Assembly: GCA_036010965.1 (NCBI GenBank)
Contig: DASCMO010000193.1
Span: 1-26,195 of the forward strand
Length of the DNA: 26,195 nucleotides
Reading direction: 5' to 3'
Source: GCA-2686265 sp036010965
Lineage (GTDB): Bacteria > Planctomycetota > UBA1135 > GCA-002686595
The position numbers and the translations under genes are program-made. Position 1 is the stretch's first letter. Each line of letters starts with the position of its first letter. Under the pieces are notes generated by a model. It had not been told where the DNA came from. It did no database searches and saw nothing but the letters and a program-made list of their open reading frames with translations. Below are positions 14,143-25,803 of this stretch, piece by piece.

Positions 14143-15378
14143 GTGAGTTCCGAGCCCGACCGAGCAGGCCCAGGCCCCATGCAGGAGACCCTTCCCGATC
14201 CCACAATCGTCGAGGATGAAGAGGGACTCGCGAGGCTGCTGGAGGACCTCGAGGGCGTCGATGAGGTGGCGGTAGACACGGAGGCCGACTCCTTCTTCAG
14301 CTACCGGGAAAAGGTCTGCCTGATCCAGATCACCGCCGGCGGCCGGGACTACCTCGTCGATCCGCTGGCGGATGTGGACATCGCTCCCCTCGGAGAGGTC
14401 CTGGCGGATCCGAGGCGCATCAAGGTCTTTCACGACGGCGAGTACGACGTCCTGCTATTCAAGCGCGAGTACGGCTTCGAGTTTGCGAACCTCTTCGACA
14501 CGCGCATCGCCGTCGCGACCCTCGGCTCGAAGAGCCCCGGTCTCGCCAACGTCCTCGACGAACGGTTCGACGTTCAACTGGACAAGTCACTGCAGCGCTC
14601 GGACTGGGGCGCGCGCCCGCTCTCCGACCGTCAGATAGCCTACGCGCGCCTCGACACCCACTACCTGCTGCCTCTCATGGCCGAGTTGAAGGCCGAACTC
14701 GAGCAGAGCGGCCGGGCGGCCATCGTGGAGGGCGAGTGCGCGCGTTTGGAAGAGATGGACGCTCCCGCGGTGGCCTTTCGGCCCGACGACTGGGTGCGTG
14801 TCAAGGGAGCTCGCCAGCTTGCTCCGCCCCAGCGCAGAACCCTGCGCGAGCTGTGCTGCCTGCGCGATCGCCTGGCCGAGCGGAGTGATCTGCCTCCTTT
14901 CAAGGTCATGGGCAACGTTACCTTGATCGCGCTGGCGACCCTGACACCCAGCGACGAGCACGGTCTGGCCGAGATGCCCGGCCTGTCTTGGCGCCAGGTT
15001 CGCCGCTTCGGCGCTGAGTTGCTCGATACCCTCAAGGCGGCGCGCCGTCTGGATCCGATCGCGCGCATGCCCGAACTCCCCTCGCGCGACGGCACCGCGG
15101 GCCTCTCGGTGGAGGCTCTGGAGCTGTTCGATCGCCTCAAGACCTGGCGCAAGAAACGCGCGCACGAGGAAGACTTCGACTCCTCGTTGGTGCTCAACCG
15201 CCATGCCCTCGCGCGCGTTGTTCGCGAGTGCCCCGAAAGTGTCGAAGCCCTCTCGCGCATCCGCGGCGTGGTCGCCTGGCAGGTCGAGCGCTACGGTGAC
15301 TCCCTGGTGGAAGTCGTGCGCACCTGGCAGAGCGACCTCTCGAACGGGCGCATCGACACCCGGCGCCGGCGGCGCTAG
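14143..15378 (+). CDS. rnd: Ribonuclease D
   Basis: A 411-residue 3'-5' exoribonuclease that trims tRNA and other stable RNA precursors. The DnaQ-like nuclease domain has all DEDDy residues: Asp45 and Glu47 in VAVDTEADSFF, Asp102 in VFHDGEYDVLLF, and Tyr167 and Asp171 in YARLDTHYL. Two HRDC-type RNA-binding domains follow, about 228-295 (QRRTLRELCCLRDRLAE) and 325-400 (LFDRLKTWRKKRA), the arrangement known from E. coli RNase D. The GTG at 14143 has a GGAG 11 bases upstream. An ATG at 14179 (residue 13) is an alternative start and fits the family N-terminus slightly better. The gene sits between tRNA-Asp, in the same direction, and tRNA-Ala, converging on it, so the enzyme is flanked by two of its likely substrates. 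Confidence 0.93.
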   Translation: MSSEPDRAGPGPMQETLPDPTIVEDEEGLARLLEDLEGVDEVAVDTEADSFFSYREKVCLIQITAGGRDYLVDPLADVDIAPLGEVLADPRRIKVFHDGEYDVLLFKREYGFEFANLFDTRIAVATLGSKSPGLANVLDERFDVQLDKSLQRSDWGARPLSDRQIAYARLDTHYLLPLMAELKAELEQSGRAAIVEGECARLEEMDAPAVAFRPDDWVRVKGARQLAPPQRRTLRELCCLRDRLAERSDLPPFKVMGNVTLIALATLTPSDEHGLAEMPGLSWRQVRRFGAELLDTLKAARRLDPIARMPELPSRDGTAGLSVEALELFDRLKTWRKKRAHEEDFDSSLVLNRHALARVVRECPESVEALSRIRGVVAWQVERYGDSLVEVVRTWQSDLSNGRIDTRRRRR

Positions 15379-15386
15379 CAGCCCGC

Positions 15387-15401
15387 GCCCTGGACCAGGG
15401 C
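15387..15401 (+). terminator. Short hairpin after RNase D gene
   Basis: GCCCTGG and CCAGGGC flank a single A just after the rnd stop, giving at least a five-base-pair stem with a five-base loop, followed by TAAT. There is no U tract, so this is a weak terminator candidate. Confidence 0.3.
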
Positions 15402-15445
15402 TAATCCTGGCCGTGCGGGCCTGGCGGTGCATGCGAGTGTAGGGC

Positions 15446-15478
15446 GCGGCGGGGCGGACTTGTCGCCCGTCCCGCCGC
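15446..15478 (-). terminator. Strong hairpin directly after tRNA-Ala, shared with the end of the RNase D transcript
   Basis: Positions 15446-15457 pair with 15467-15478 over 12 base pairs (one G-U) with a nine-base loop. It begins one base beyond the encoded CCA end of the minus-strand tRNA-Ala and lies 67 bases after the rnd stop, so it could stop transcription from both sides. No U tract follows on the tRNA strand. Confidence 0.45.
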
Positions 15479-15479
15479 A

Positions 15480-15555
<76 letters not shown>

Positions 15556-15586
15556 GAGCCGCGCGGGCTTCCTCGCGCGGGGCGGG

Positions 15587-15592
15587 ATTCTA
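15587..15592 (-). promoter_or_regulatory. -10 box candidate for tRNA-Ala
   Basis: TAGAAT on the minus strand (5/6 to TATAAT), 31 bases before the mature 5' end of tRNA-Ala. The box lies in the loop between GCGGG (15582-15586) and CCCGC (15594-15598). No -35 match is apparent at normal spacing. Confidence 0.3.
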
Positions 15593-15767
15593 ACCCGCAT
15601 CTCTCGCCGACTTCCGCTTCAGAATGCTCATTTGACCCTGGACGGCATGGGTGGAGTGATGAGCGATGGGAAGGGGCGGGTGGGCAGGGGCCGGCCGGTC
15701 CGCAGCGGCGGCCCGCGCCCTGGTACGATCTCTTCCACGCACCCCTTCCAGCGTGCGCCCAGCCGTG

Positions 15768-18700
15768 ATGCTTCGAGCCCTCTTTCTCGTCTCCTGCGCT
15801 TTCGGCGTGCTGCCGGTCCAGGGCCCGGCGCCCTCCGCCGAGCTGCACGAGACTCCCTGGCGAGAGCTCTCCCTGCCGCGCGGTTTCGTGCTCGATCTGG
15901 AGCGCGGGAGGGTCAGCGACCGACCGTACTCCGCCGATCGCCCGCTGCTCGAGTGGGGAGAGCGCGGGCTGACGGCGACCGTGCCCCTGCGGTTCCTCGA
16001 CGGCATCGCGCCGGTGGGCCCGCGTCGGCGCATCGCCCGCGACCAGGGCTCGCAGACGAGCGAATTGTCCGTGGTCGCCGGTGTCGAGGCAGCCTTCGAT
16101 CTCGGCCAGCGCGGCTGGGGCTACCTGCGCGTCGTGGAAGCGAGCGAGTCCACCTGCCGTCTGGAGTACGCGTTCGAGGGTGATCCAGAACTTGACGTCC
16201 TCGAGCGCGATCCCGCGCTCCTCGCTGCCCGCTCTCTGCGCGAGGGCATCGAGCTGACCTGGGAAGGATCCGGCACGGGCCCCGTACGCATCGAACGCCG
16301 GCCGCTCGGGTACGGCGTCGGCACGGCGGGTGATGGGTGGGAGGAGACCGCGCGCGTCGAGGGCGGACGATGGCGCGACGAGTCCGCGCCACCGGGAGCG
16401 AGCTTCGAGTACCGAGTCCGACGCCAGGCGTCGAGCTCCGGATTCGGCAACCGCGTCGTCGGCGTGGCCGGGCTCGCGCCCGAGAGCGAGGCCTTGCCCC
16501 TCGCCAAGGGACGGCGCATCGACCTGGTGAGCTGCTCGGTTGCCAGCGCTCGCGTCGACCTGCGGGTCGAGTACGTGGGCACTAATGGCGCCCAGTTCTC
16601 CGTCGGCCCGCTCGTGCGCGCCCACCTGCTCGCTCCCGTGGAGGCCCGCACCTGGAGCTTGCCCGAACCTTCCGAACGCACCTACAAGAGCGAGCGCATC
16701 TTCGTCCCCGTCGGCAAGGCCCTGGCCGTGGTCACGCCAGAGGGTTTCTTCGCGCGCGTGAGCGTGGAGGTCGAGGGGGCGGGAGAGGTCATCCTGCGCC
16801 GCCAGATCAACCTCACCGGTGGCCGCACCTTCTTGCCCTCGCCGCCGCCGCCGAACCTCACCTGGATTGGCGGACGAGGTGTCACCTTCGTCTTTCCAGC
16901 CGCGGCCCTTGAGTGCTCCGAGGCGGAGCAGGCCTCGATCGTCGTCGAGCGCCGGGAGGGGGGGCAGGCCGGAGATTGGGCGCCCTGCGTCCAGGGCACG
17001 AGCGGACAGCGCGAGCTGGTGGACGCCGACCCGGGGGCGGGAGGCCTCGTGCGCTACCGCTTCCGCTACGCCCTCCCCGACGGCGCGCGCTCCCTTGCCG
17101 GCCCACCGCTGGGCATACTCGTCGGCGACGACGGAGGGCCGCTCACCGCGCAGCTGATCGAGCGCTGCGTGGCGGACCTCGCTCACCCGGAGTTTGCCCG
17201 ACGCTCGGAGGCTCGCGACATCCTGACGGCCATCGGCGAGCCCGCCTTCCCGAGCTTGCGGGTGGCGCTCGGTTCCGCTGACCCCGAACGGGCGGCCGCG
17301 GCACGCGATCTGATCGAGGCCGGACGGGCGGGGAGCACGGAAGACAGGCGAGCGGGCGTGGAGAGCCTCGCCGGCGTGCTGCTCGAGACCCGTGCACTCG
17401 CCGATGGCCTCGGTACGCCGCCCTCGGCCGACTGGCTGGCGCCCGCGCCCGGCGCGCGCGCCCTGGCGATGCTGTGCGACCTGCTCGGCGCCCCCACCAC
17501 TCTCCCCGCACCCGATGACGCGGCGCTGGAGCGCTGGCGGGCGCTCCTGGCGGAAGCCGATCCTGCCGCCGGCGTGCGCCTGCTGGCCGCGTTCGTGCCG
17601 GAACTCGCCGCCGCTCCCCGGGAGGACATTTCCGGCAGGATCGCTCGCACCAGGGGGCCCGCGCCGACGGGGCCGCCCGATTGGGACCTCGGCGGCCTGG
17701 AAGTGCTGAGCGCCGCGGCCCTGCGCGCCGATCTGGCGCGGCGCATCGACCTCGAAGATCCCTGGAGTGCCCTGGTGCGCCTGCAGGTTCTGCGCGATCT
17801 GGAACACGCCGACCCGTCCCTCGTGGGCGGCGTCTCCCTCGAAAGGGAGACCGCCGCCTTGCGGCGCGCCCTGCTGGCCGAGTCGCTCCTCGCCCGGCGC
17901 GCCGACTCCGCTTCCGTCTCCTCGCCAGATCCCTTCATGCAGGCCGCCCTGGCGGTCATCGACGATCCTGGCGCGCGCCTCAAGGGAGCCCTCGACCTGG
18001 CCGATCTGCGCCTGGAGCGGGCGCCCGGCGAGAGCGGGGTCGAACGCGAGTCCCTGCGCATCGAGGAACCCAGCACACCGCTGCTCTTCGCCGCTGTCGC
18101 GGACCTGGAGGCGGCGGGCATCGAAAACGTCGACCTCTTCCTGCCTCCCGGTGTCTATCCGGCCGAAGCGTCGTCGGGGACCCTGCGCATCGCCGTGGAC
18201 GGACTGCGCATCGTGGGGGAAGGGGAGTGCGTCCTGGGCTTCGGCCTGTCGATCCAGAACGGAGCGGAGGTCGCGCTCGAGGGCCTGCGCATCGCCCCGG
18301 TGGGGAGCACCGCCGTGTCCTGCATGTCCGCCCGCGTCTCTCTGCGAGACTGCACGATCGAGGCATCGCTCGTGGGTATCCAGGCCTCCGGGGCGGTGGT
18401 GGAGCTTTCGCACACGACCCTCCTAGGCAGCGGATCGAACGCGAACTCCGGCGGCGTCCGGATGACCGGGGGGTCGCTCCTGCTGGCCCGCGAGAGCCGG
18501 ATCGAGTCGGGGATTGGCGCCATCTTCGGCGCGCGTGCCGCGCTGCTGGAGCGCTGCGCCGTGATCGGCATCCTGCGTGGCGGGATCATCGGGGCGTCGG
18601 ACAGCGAGTTGTGGCTCGTCGATTCCTATGTGGAAGCAGCCACGAATGCCATCTCGAAGATGCAGCGGGGCGTGATCGCGGGATCGGTGCTGGTCGGAGA

Positions 18701-18824
18701 TGGAATGGCGGGCGGGAGTCTGGGAGAGGAACTGTTCGTGTGTCCCGACCACCTTTCGAGTGACGGATCGGCCGGCGACCTCGGGGCCGCACCCCTGCTC
18801 GATCACTGCCCGTTCGGTCGCTGA
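15768..18824 (+). CDS. Large secreted modular protein: FN3-like domains, HEAT-like segment and C-terminal beta-helix
   Basis: I do not recognise a named family. From the ATG at 15768 the protein has 1018 residues and a signal peptide (LRALFLVSCAFGVLPVQG). Residues about 150-235 (ELTWEGSGTGPVRIERRPLG, FEYRVRRQ) and about 365-450 (TFVFPAAALE, YRFRYALPDG) look like two FN3-type beta-sandwiches. Residues 460-520 (AQLIERCVADLAHPEFARRS, PAFPSLRVALGS) resemble HEAT helices, and more helical sequence follows. From about 785 to 990 there are repeated short strands with turns (LFLPPGVYPAE, VSLRDCTIEASLVGIQ, LLLARESRIESGIGAIFG, LLERCAVIGILRGGIIGA), typical of a right-handed parallel beta-helix. Such helices often bind or cleave polysaccharide, but no catalytic residues can be named. 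An extension of the frame to 15666 lacks a signal peptide. A TACGAT box at 15724-15729 may be its -10. Confidence 0.7.
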   Translation: MLRALFLVSCAFGVLPVQGPAPSAELHETPWRELSLPRGFVLDLERGRVSDRPYSADRPLLEWGERGLTATVPLRFLDGIAPVGPRRRIARDQGSQTSELSVVAGVEAAFDLGQRGWGYLRVVEASESTCRLEYAFEGDPELDVLERDPALLAARSLREGIELTWEGSGTGPVRIERRPLGYGVGTAGDGWEETARVEGGRWRDESAPPGASFEYRVRRQASSSGFGNRVVGVAGLAPESEALPLAKGRRIDLVSCSVASARVDLRVEYVGTNGAQFSVGPLVRAHLLAPVEARTWSLPEPSERTYKSERIFVPVGKALAVVTPEGFFARVSVEVEGAGEVILRRQINLTGGRTFLPSPPPPNLTWIGGRGVTFVFPAAALECSEAEQASIVVERREGGQAGDWAPCVQGTSGQRELVDADPGAGGLVRYRFRYALPDGARSLAGPPLGILVGDDGGPLTAQLIERCVADLAHPEFARRSEARDILTAIGEPAFPSLRVALGSADPERAAAARDLIEAGRAGSTEDRRAGVESLAGVLLETRALADGLGTPPSADWLAPAPGARALAMLCDLLGAPTTLPAPDDAALERWRALLAEADPAAGVRLLAAFVPELAAAPREDISGRIARTRGPAPTGPPDWDLGGLEVLSAAALRADLARRIDLEDPWSALVRLQVLRDLEHADPSLVGGVSLERETAALRRALLAESLLARRADSASVSSPDPFMQAALAVIDDPGARLKGALDLADLRLERAPGESGVERESLRIEEPSTPLLFAAVADLEAAGIENVDLFLPPGVYPAEASSGTLRIAVDGLRIVGEGECVLGFGLSIQNGAEVALEGLRIAPVGSTAVSCMSARVSLRDCTIEASLVGIQASGAVVELSHTTLLGSGSNANSGGVRMTGGSLLLARESRIESGIGAIFGARAALLERCAVIGILRGGIIGASDSELWLVDSYVEAATNAISKMQRGVIAGSVLVGDGMAGGSLGEELFVCPDHLSSDGSAGDLGAAPLLDHCPFGR

Positions 18825-18849
18825 CCCCCTGGGCCGATGCCCGTATGAT
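18821..18849 (+). promoter_or_regulatory. Sigma70-type promoter of acnA, overlapping the upstream stop codon
   Basis: CTGACC (18821-18826, 4/6 to TTGACA), a 17-base spacer and TATGAT (18844-18849, 5/6 to TATAAT). The -35 box contains the TGA stop of the preceding gene at 18822-18824. The transcript would start near 18856 and carry AGGA at 18870-18873 ahead of the start codon. Confidence 0.55.
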
Positions 18850-18881
18850 TCCAGGGGAATCACCGATCCAGGACAATGACC

Positions 18882-21575
<2,694 letters not shown>

Positions 21576-21592
21576 TTCCCCGAGGCTGTTCC

Positions 21593-23059
21593 ATGCGCCT
21601 GTCGAGTTCCATCCTGCTGGCGGCGACCCTCGGCATCGGGCTGAGCGGTTCGGAGGCATCGGCGCAGGTGGAGGAGTTCGAGGCGGCGCACGCGGATGCG
21701 GTGGGTGAGCTCGTCGGAGGGCTCGAGGAGCTCGCGGGCTGGTGCACCCGCAAGAAGCTGTACGGAGCCCGCGCCGGCGTCTGGCGTTCCGTCCTGGGGT
21801 TTGACGATGGTCATGAGCAGGCGCGGCGCGGCCTCGGCTACAAGCGCAACCGCGACGGAGAGTGGGTCGCCCCCAGGAAGCCGCGCGTCCCACGCGACTT
21901 CGACAAGCGGGCCCTGGAGGAGTTCCCCGCCAGGCACCTCAAGGTCGCGCTGGCCTTCCGGGACCGCGTGCTGCGCTTGCTCGAAGAGCACGAGAGCGAG
22001 CTTGAGATCGGCCGGGCGCGGGCCGTGCGCGAGCAGTTGCTGGTGCTCGATCCCGATGACGCGGTCGTCCGCAAGGGCCGAGGTGAGGTGCGCGTCGGAG
22101 AGCGCTGGGTGCTGGGGGAGACGTCTCGCGCGGTAGAGCGCCGAGGGACCTTCTCTCCTCTGGCGCGCGAGCTCCTCGCGGCCGCCCCGGGCCCCGTCAC
22201 GGTTGCCCCCAGCGCCCGCGAGCGGGCGTTCGGCCTGGAATGGACCGCCTGCCTCTCCGCGGGAGGCGTGCGCGTGCTGGGGACCTGCCCACGCGAGGAA
22301 CTTGAGCGGATCATGCGCGTGTTGCTCGCCCAGCGCTCGTTCGTCAACCAGGTCCTGGGGCTCGAAGCCGACTTTCCCAGCCGCTTTACCGCCTACGCGC
22401 TGACCGACGCCGATCAGGGCAGGCGCTTCATTGCCGCCCATCCCGACGCCGATGAGCGGATCCGGCGCTTCATGGAAAAACTCGTCGCGGGCGCGATCCC
22501 CGGAAGCCACGACGTGGCGGCCTGGTGTGATTCGCCCGAGAAGCGCCTCGATGGACTGGCTCGTCTCGGCTTGCAGTACCTCCTGGGCGACGCCTTCCGG
22601 ATCGACGGGGATCACGGCTGGGCGTTCGAGGGGTTCGGCCTGTACATCACGCGCGAGCTCGTGGGCACGCGTCTGACCTGGTTCGTGAAGCCCTCCGACT
22701 ACCTGTTGCCGGAGGAGGATGCTGCCCTACGCAGCCGCTTGCTCCAGCCTGGCTCGGACTGGTTCGTCGAGGCGGCGCGCATCCTGGCCGGCGAGCGCTC
22801 TCCCAAGCTGATCTATGCGCTTGGCAGATCGGTCAACTCTCTAACCACCGAGGACATGCTGCTCTCCTACGTGCTGGCCGCCTATCTGGTGGAGGCACGA
22901 CCCGAAGAAGCCGTCGTGCTCCTGCGCCGCATTGGCGCGGGCGAATCGTCGCAGGCAGCCGTGGAGTCCGTGTTGGATCTGGACCTCGCCCAGTTGGGCC
23001 GGCGCTTGCGTCGCTGGCTCGACGAGCGCATCGCCGAGGAGCGAAGCGCCGATCGGTGA
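21593..23059 (+). CDS. Exported protein of unknown function, possible degenerate gluzincin-like peptidase
   Basis: A 488-residue protein with a clear signal peptide ending near ASAQ (residues 21-25) and a GAGG-like ribosome site (GAGG at 21582-21585, eight bases before ATG). The N-terminal part (about 28-175) is helical with two short W-V motifs (DGEWVAPRKP, GERWVLGE) of a type I associate with planctomycete exported proteins. Residues 318-352 (LDGLARLGLQYLLGD, then WAFEGFGLYITREL) are laid out like the active-site helix and downstream glutamate (EGxxxY) of DUF1570/gluzincin-type peptidases. However, the HExxH that should occupy the first helix is absent. If the comparison holds, this is a catalytically dead relative. 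It follows acnA by 17 bases but has no obvious link to the TCA cycle. The function is unknown. Confidence 0.6.
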   Translation: MRLSSSILLAATLGIGLSGSEASAQVEEFEAAHADAVGELVGGLEELAGWCTRKKLYGARAGVWRSVLGFDDGHEQARRGLGYKRNRDGEWVAPRKPRVPRDFDKRALEEFPARHLKVALAFRDRVLRLLEEHESELEIGRARAVREQLLVLDPDDAVVRKGRGEVRVGERWVLGETSRAVERRGTFSPLARELLAAAPGPVTVAPSARERAFGLEWTACLSAGGVRVLGTCPREELERIMRVLLAQRSFVNQVLGLEADFPSRFTAYALTDADQGRRFIAAHPDADERIRRFMEKLVAGAIPGSHDVAAWCDSPEKRLDGLARLGLQYLLGDAFRIDGDHGWAFEGFGLYITRELVGTRLTWFVKPSDYLLPEEDAALRSRLLQPGSDWFVEAARILAGERSPKLIYALGRSVNSLTTEDMLLSYVLAAYLVEARPEEAVVLLRRIGAGESSQAAVESVLDLDLAQLGRRLRRWLDERIAEERSADR

Positions 23060-23063
23060 AGGG

Positions 23064-25550
23064 TCAGCCAGCGTCGACGTTGGTGGATCCTGACCGTGCA
23101 GTGGGGGACGGCGTCGCCTCGGGCTCGGCCCTCACCACCCGCAGGGGGTAGCCGGGGAACTCGAACGCGTCCACCTGGATGATCGCGTCGCGAGTCTCGG
23201 CGGCCAGCCGGACGAGGTCGCGCTCGGCTGCCGTCAGCACCCCCGCCTCAACGGCTGCGTCGAGCCGCGCTTCCTTGTCGGCTCCCGTGACCGTCTTGTC
23301 CTTGATGGCCTGCTTGAGCTTCTTGCGAGCCTCCGAGGCGGCCAGGACGATGTGCAGCGCCTTCTCGAGCGCGCCCAGGCCGGGCTCGTTCTCGTCGGGC
23401 ATGAACATCTCACGCGAGAGCAGCTCGCGTACTTCCTGGTTGGTGAGCATCGCTCGCGACATCTGGCTCTCCAGGCTGTCGCTGGGACCGCGGTGCCGGG
23501 ACCAGACCGGGAAGAGCTTGAAGCGCAGCGCGTGGGCGATCGGGCGGTTGGGGAGGTTGTCGAGGAGGCCCAGCAGAGCTTCCTCAATCTTGAACAGCGC
23601 GGTCTCCATGGACCAGCGCAGGAACGGGACCTCGATCTCCCTGCGGCCGCCGTCCTCGAAGCGCTTGAGCGCCGCGGAGCCCAGGAAGAGCCAGGCCAAT
23701 CCGTCCGCGAGGCGACCCGTGAGCTTCTCCCTGAACTTCAGGGTGGCGCCCAGGGTCATCATCGAGACCTCGGCGCAGACCGAGTAGGCGGCGCTCATGC
23801 GGTCAAGCCCGCGGAAGTAGGGGGCCGCCGGTCCATCCACCGGAGAGCTCGCCAGGAGCGAGCACGTCCAGCCCAGCGTCGTCGCCCGCGTGGCGTTGGA
23901 GAACACCAGGCCGATGTGACCGAAGAACGCTGCGTCGAAGCGATTCAGATCATTGGATTGGATGCTCTGGATCTCCTCCAGGGCGAAGGGATGGCAGCGG
24001 ATGGCGCCCTGGCCGAAGATGATCATCGAGCGCGTCAGGATGTTCGCGCCCTCGACCGTGATGCTGATCGGAAGGCCCTGGTAGCCAAGGCCCAGGGAGT
24101 TGCGAGGGCCCAGCGAGATCCCGGCGCCGCCCAGGATGTCCATGCCGTCGATCACGAGCTGGCGCATGCCGTCGGTCAGGTAGGCCTTCATGATGGCCGA
24201 GATCACCGCCGGCTTCTGGCCGGCGTCGATCGATCCCGCCGTCAGCGTGCGCGCCGCGTTCATGAGGTAGCTCATGCCGCCGATCGGGGCCATCTTCTCC
24301 TCGATGCCTTCGAAACGGCCGATGGGCATGCCGAACTGCTCGCGGATGTTCCCGTAGGCGCTGATCCCGCGCGAGACGGCCTGGGCTGCGCCGCAGGACA
24401 GGCCCGGCAGGGAGATCCCGCGCCCCGCCGAGAGGCAGTCCATCAGCATGCGCCAGCCGTGGCCGGCCCTCTCAGGACCGCCGATGATCGCGTCGATGGG
24501 CACGAACACGCCGTGACCCCTGGTGGGGCCGTTGATGAAGGACACGCCCAGGGGATCGTGGCGCATGCCGATCTCCACGCCCGGTGTGTCTGTCGGGACC
24601 AGAGCGCAGGTGATTCCAAGCTCCTTCTCGCCGCCCAGCAGGCCGTCGGGATCCCGCAGCTTGAAGGCCAGCCCCAGGATCGTCGCCACGGAACTCAGGG
24701 TGATGTAGCGCTTGTTCCAGTCGAGACGGATGCCGAGCACCTCCTCGCCCTTGTAGCGCCCGTGGCACACGACGCCGGAACTCTGCATCGAGCCCGCGTC
24801 GCTGCCCGCGCCCGGCTCGGTCAAGGCGAAGCAGGGCATCTCCTCGCCGGTCGCCAGGCGCGGCAGGAAGTGGTCCTTCTGTTCCTCGGTCCCGTAGTGC
24901 AGGAGCAGCTCGGCCGGCCCGAGAGAGTTGGGGACCATGACCGTCACGGCGCCCGGCGCGCTGCGCGTCGAGACCTTCGTCAGCACCGCCGAACAAGCCT
25001 GGGCGGAGAGCCCCTGTCCCCCGTACTTGGTCGGGATGATCAATCCAAAGAAGCCGGCCTTCTTCAGGAACTCCCAGGTCTCGGGAGTGAGGTCGCGCCG
25101 CTGGTGGATCTCCCACTCGTCCAGCATGCGGCAGAACTCCTCGGTCGGTCCGTCGAGGAACTCACGCTCGCGCGCGTTGAGTTCAGAGACCTGAAAGTCC
25201 ACCAGTCGCTGCCAGCGCGGTCTGCCCGAGAAGAGGTCTCCATCCCACCAGACCGTGCCCGCTTCGAGGGCGATCCGCTCGGTCTCGCTCATGGTCGGGA
25301 AGATCGGTGCGAGCAGCTTCATCAAGCGCCGCGTGACGAGCATCCGTCGGACCGGGGGAGTGGCGAGCACCAGCAGGGAGAAGGCGAAGGCTACGGTCAG
25401 TGTCCAGAACCAGGCCGTGGCTTCGATGCCGTCCACAATCCAGAGGGCGAGGCCGAGCAGAGGGGGCAGGGTCCAGGCCAGGAATGCGCGGCCGATGTGC
25501 AGCAACCAGAAGGAGAGGCCGAGGAGGACGAGGGCAGTGAGGGTGATCAT
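23064..25550 (-). CDS. fadE: Membrane-anchored acyl-CoA dehydrogenase, FadE type
   Basis: An 828-residue protein matching the long FadE class (E. coli FadE is 814 residues), which performs the first, FAD-dependent step of fatty-acid beta-oxidation. Residues 1-75 contain three hydrophobic segments (TALVLLGLSFWLLHI, LLGLALWIV, FAFSLLVLA) that anchor it in the membrane. The dehydrogenase core follows: EFLKKAGFFGLIIPTKYGGQ, YGTEEQKDHFLPRLATGEE, CFALTEPGAGSDAGS and IREQFGMPIGRFEGIEEKMA. ITVEGANILTRSMIIFGQGA and the class-specific C-terminal helical domain (EIEVPFLRWSMETALFKIEE) complete it. The ATG at 25550 gives the full membrane anchor; no clear ribosome binding site is seen. Its 3' end is four bases from the convergent upstream gene. 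No fadAB genes are nearby. Confidence 0.95.
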   Translation of the reverse strand: MITLTALVLLGLSFWLLHIGRAFLAWTLPPLLGLALWIVDGIEATAWFWTLTVAFAFSLLVLATPPVRRMLVTRRLMKLLAPIFPTMSETERIALEAGTVWWDGDLFSGRPRWQRLVDFQVSELNAREREFLDGPTEEFCRMLDEWEIHQRRDLTPETWEFLKKAGFFGLIIPTKYGGQGLSAQACSAVLTKVSTRSAPGAVTVMVPNSLGPAELLLHYGTEEQKDHFLPRLATGEEMPCFALTEPGAGSDAGSMQSSGVVCHGRYKGEEVLGIRLDWNKRYITLSSVATILGLAFKLRDPDGLLGGEKELGITCALVPTDTPGVEIGMRHDPLGVSFINGPTRGHGVFVPIDAIIGGPERAGHGWRMLMDCLSAGRGISLPGLSCGAAQAVSRGISAYGNIREQFGMPIGRFEGIEEKMAPIGGMSYLMNAARTLTAGSIDAGQKPAVISAIMKAYLTDGMRQLVIDGMDILGGAGISLGPRNSLGLGYQGLPISITVEGANILTRSMIIFGQGAIRCHPFALEEIQSIQSNDLNRFDAAFFGHIGLVFSNATRATTLGWTCSLLASSPVDGPAAPYFRGLDRMSAAYSVCAEVSMMTLGATLKFREKLTGRLADGLAWLFLGSAALKRFEDGGRREIEVPFLRWSMETALFKIEEALLGLLDNLPNRPIAHALRFKLFPVWSRHRGPSDSLESQMSRAMLTNQEVRELLSREMFMPDENEPGLGALEKALHIVLAASEARKKLKQAIKDKTVTGADKEARLDAAVEAGVLTAAERDLVRLAAETRDAIIQVDAFEFPGYPLRVVRAEPEATPSPTARSGSTNVDAG

Positions 25551-25733
25551 GACCGGGGTCGAAACTCGTTATCGGAATGCGTGCGATCGAGCCTGAGTGG
25601 CTGCGCGGGCACGGGGCACGCCCGCGAGCGCTTTCCCCGATCCGGGGCTCGTCGTCGCACTTTGTGGCAGGCCATTCAAGCCTGAGCGATGGAAAGAAGC
25701 CGGGAGCGCGGGGCTCGAAGAGGGAGTGAAAGA

Positions 25734-25769
25734 AAGGTGGCGTCACCCGCGTTGGAGCGACGCCACCTT
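25734..25769 (-). terminator. Rho-independent terminator of the right-edge gene
   Basis: AAGGTGGCGTC (25734-25744) and GACGCCACCTT (25759-25769) form a perfect 11-base-pair stem with a 14-base loop. On the minus strand the hairpin ends in CCTT and is followed by TCTTTC, a U-rich tail. It begins 53 bases beyond the stop at 25822. It is the most convincing terminator in the window. Confidence 0.75.
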
Positions 25770-25785
25770 GTATGTCAGGTCCTGT

Positions 25786-25803
25786 GAGGGTCAGGTGACC
25801 CTC
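25786..25803. repeat. Perfect inverted repeat between stop codon and terminator
   Basis: GAGGGTCA and TGACCCTC are separated by GG, giving an 18-base near-palindrome 18 bases after the stop codon of the right-edge gene. The loop is too short for an optimal hairpin, so it could also be a dyad bound by protein. Part of its right arm (GGTGACC) is itself palindromic. Confidence 0.5.

Noticed and set aside
23352..25685. A 777-codon open frame on the plus strand opposite fadE
   Set aside because: fadE on the other strand is unmistakable over its full length; the plus-strand translation is rich in Arg, His, Ala and Gly and resembles no protein family.
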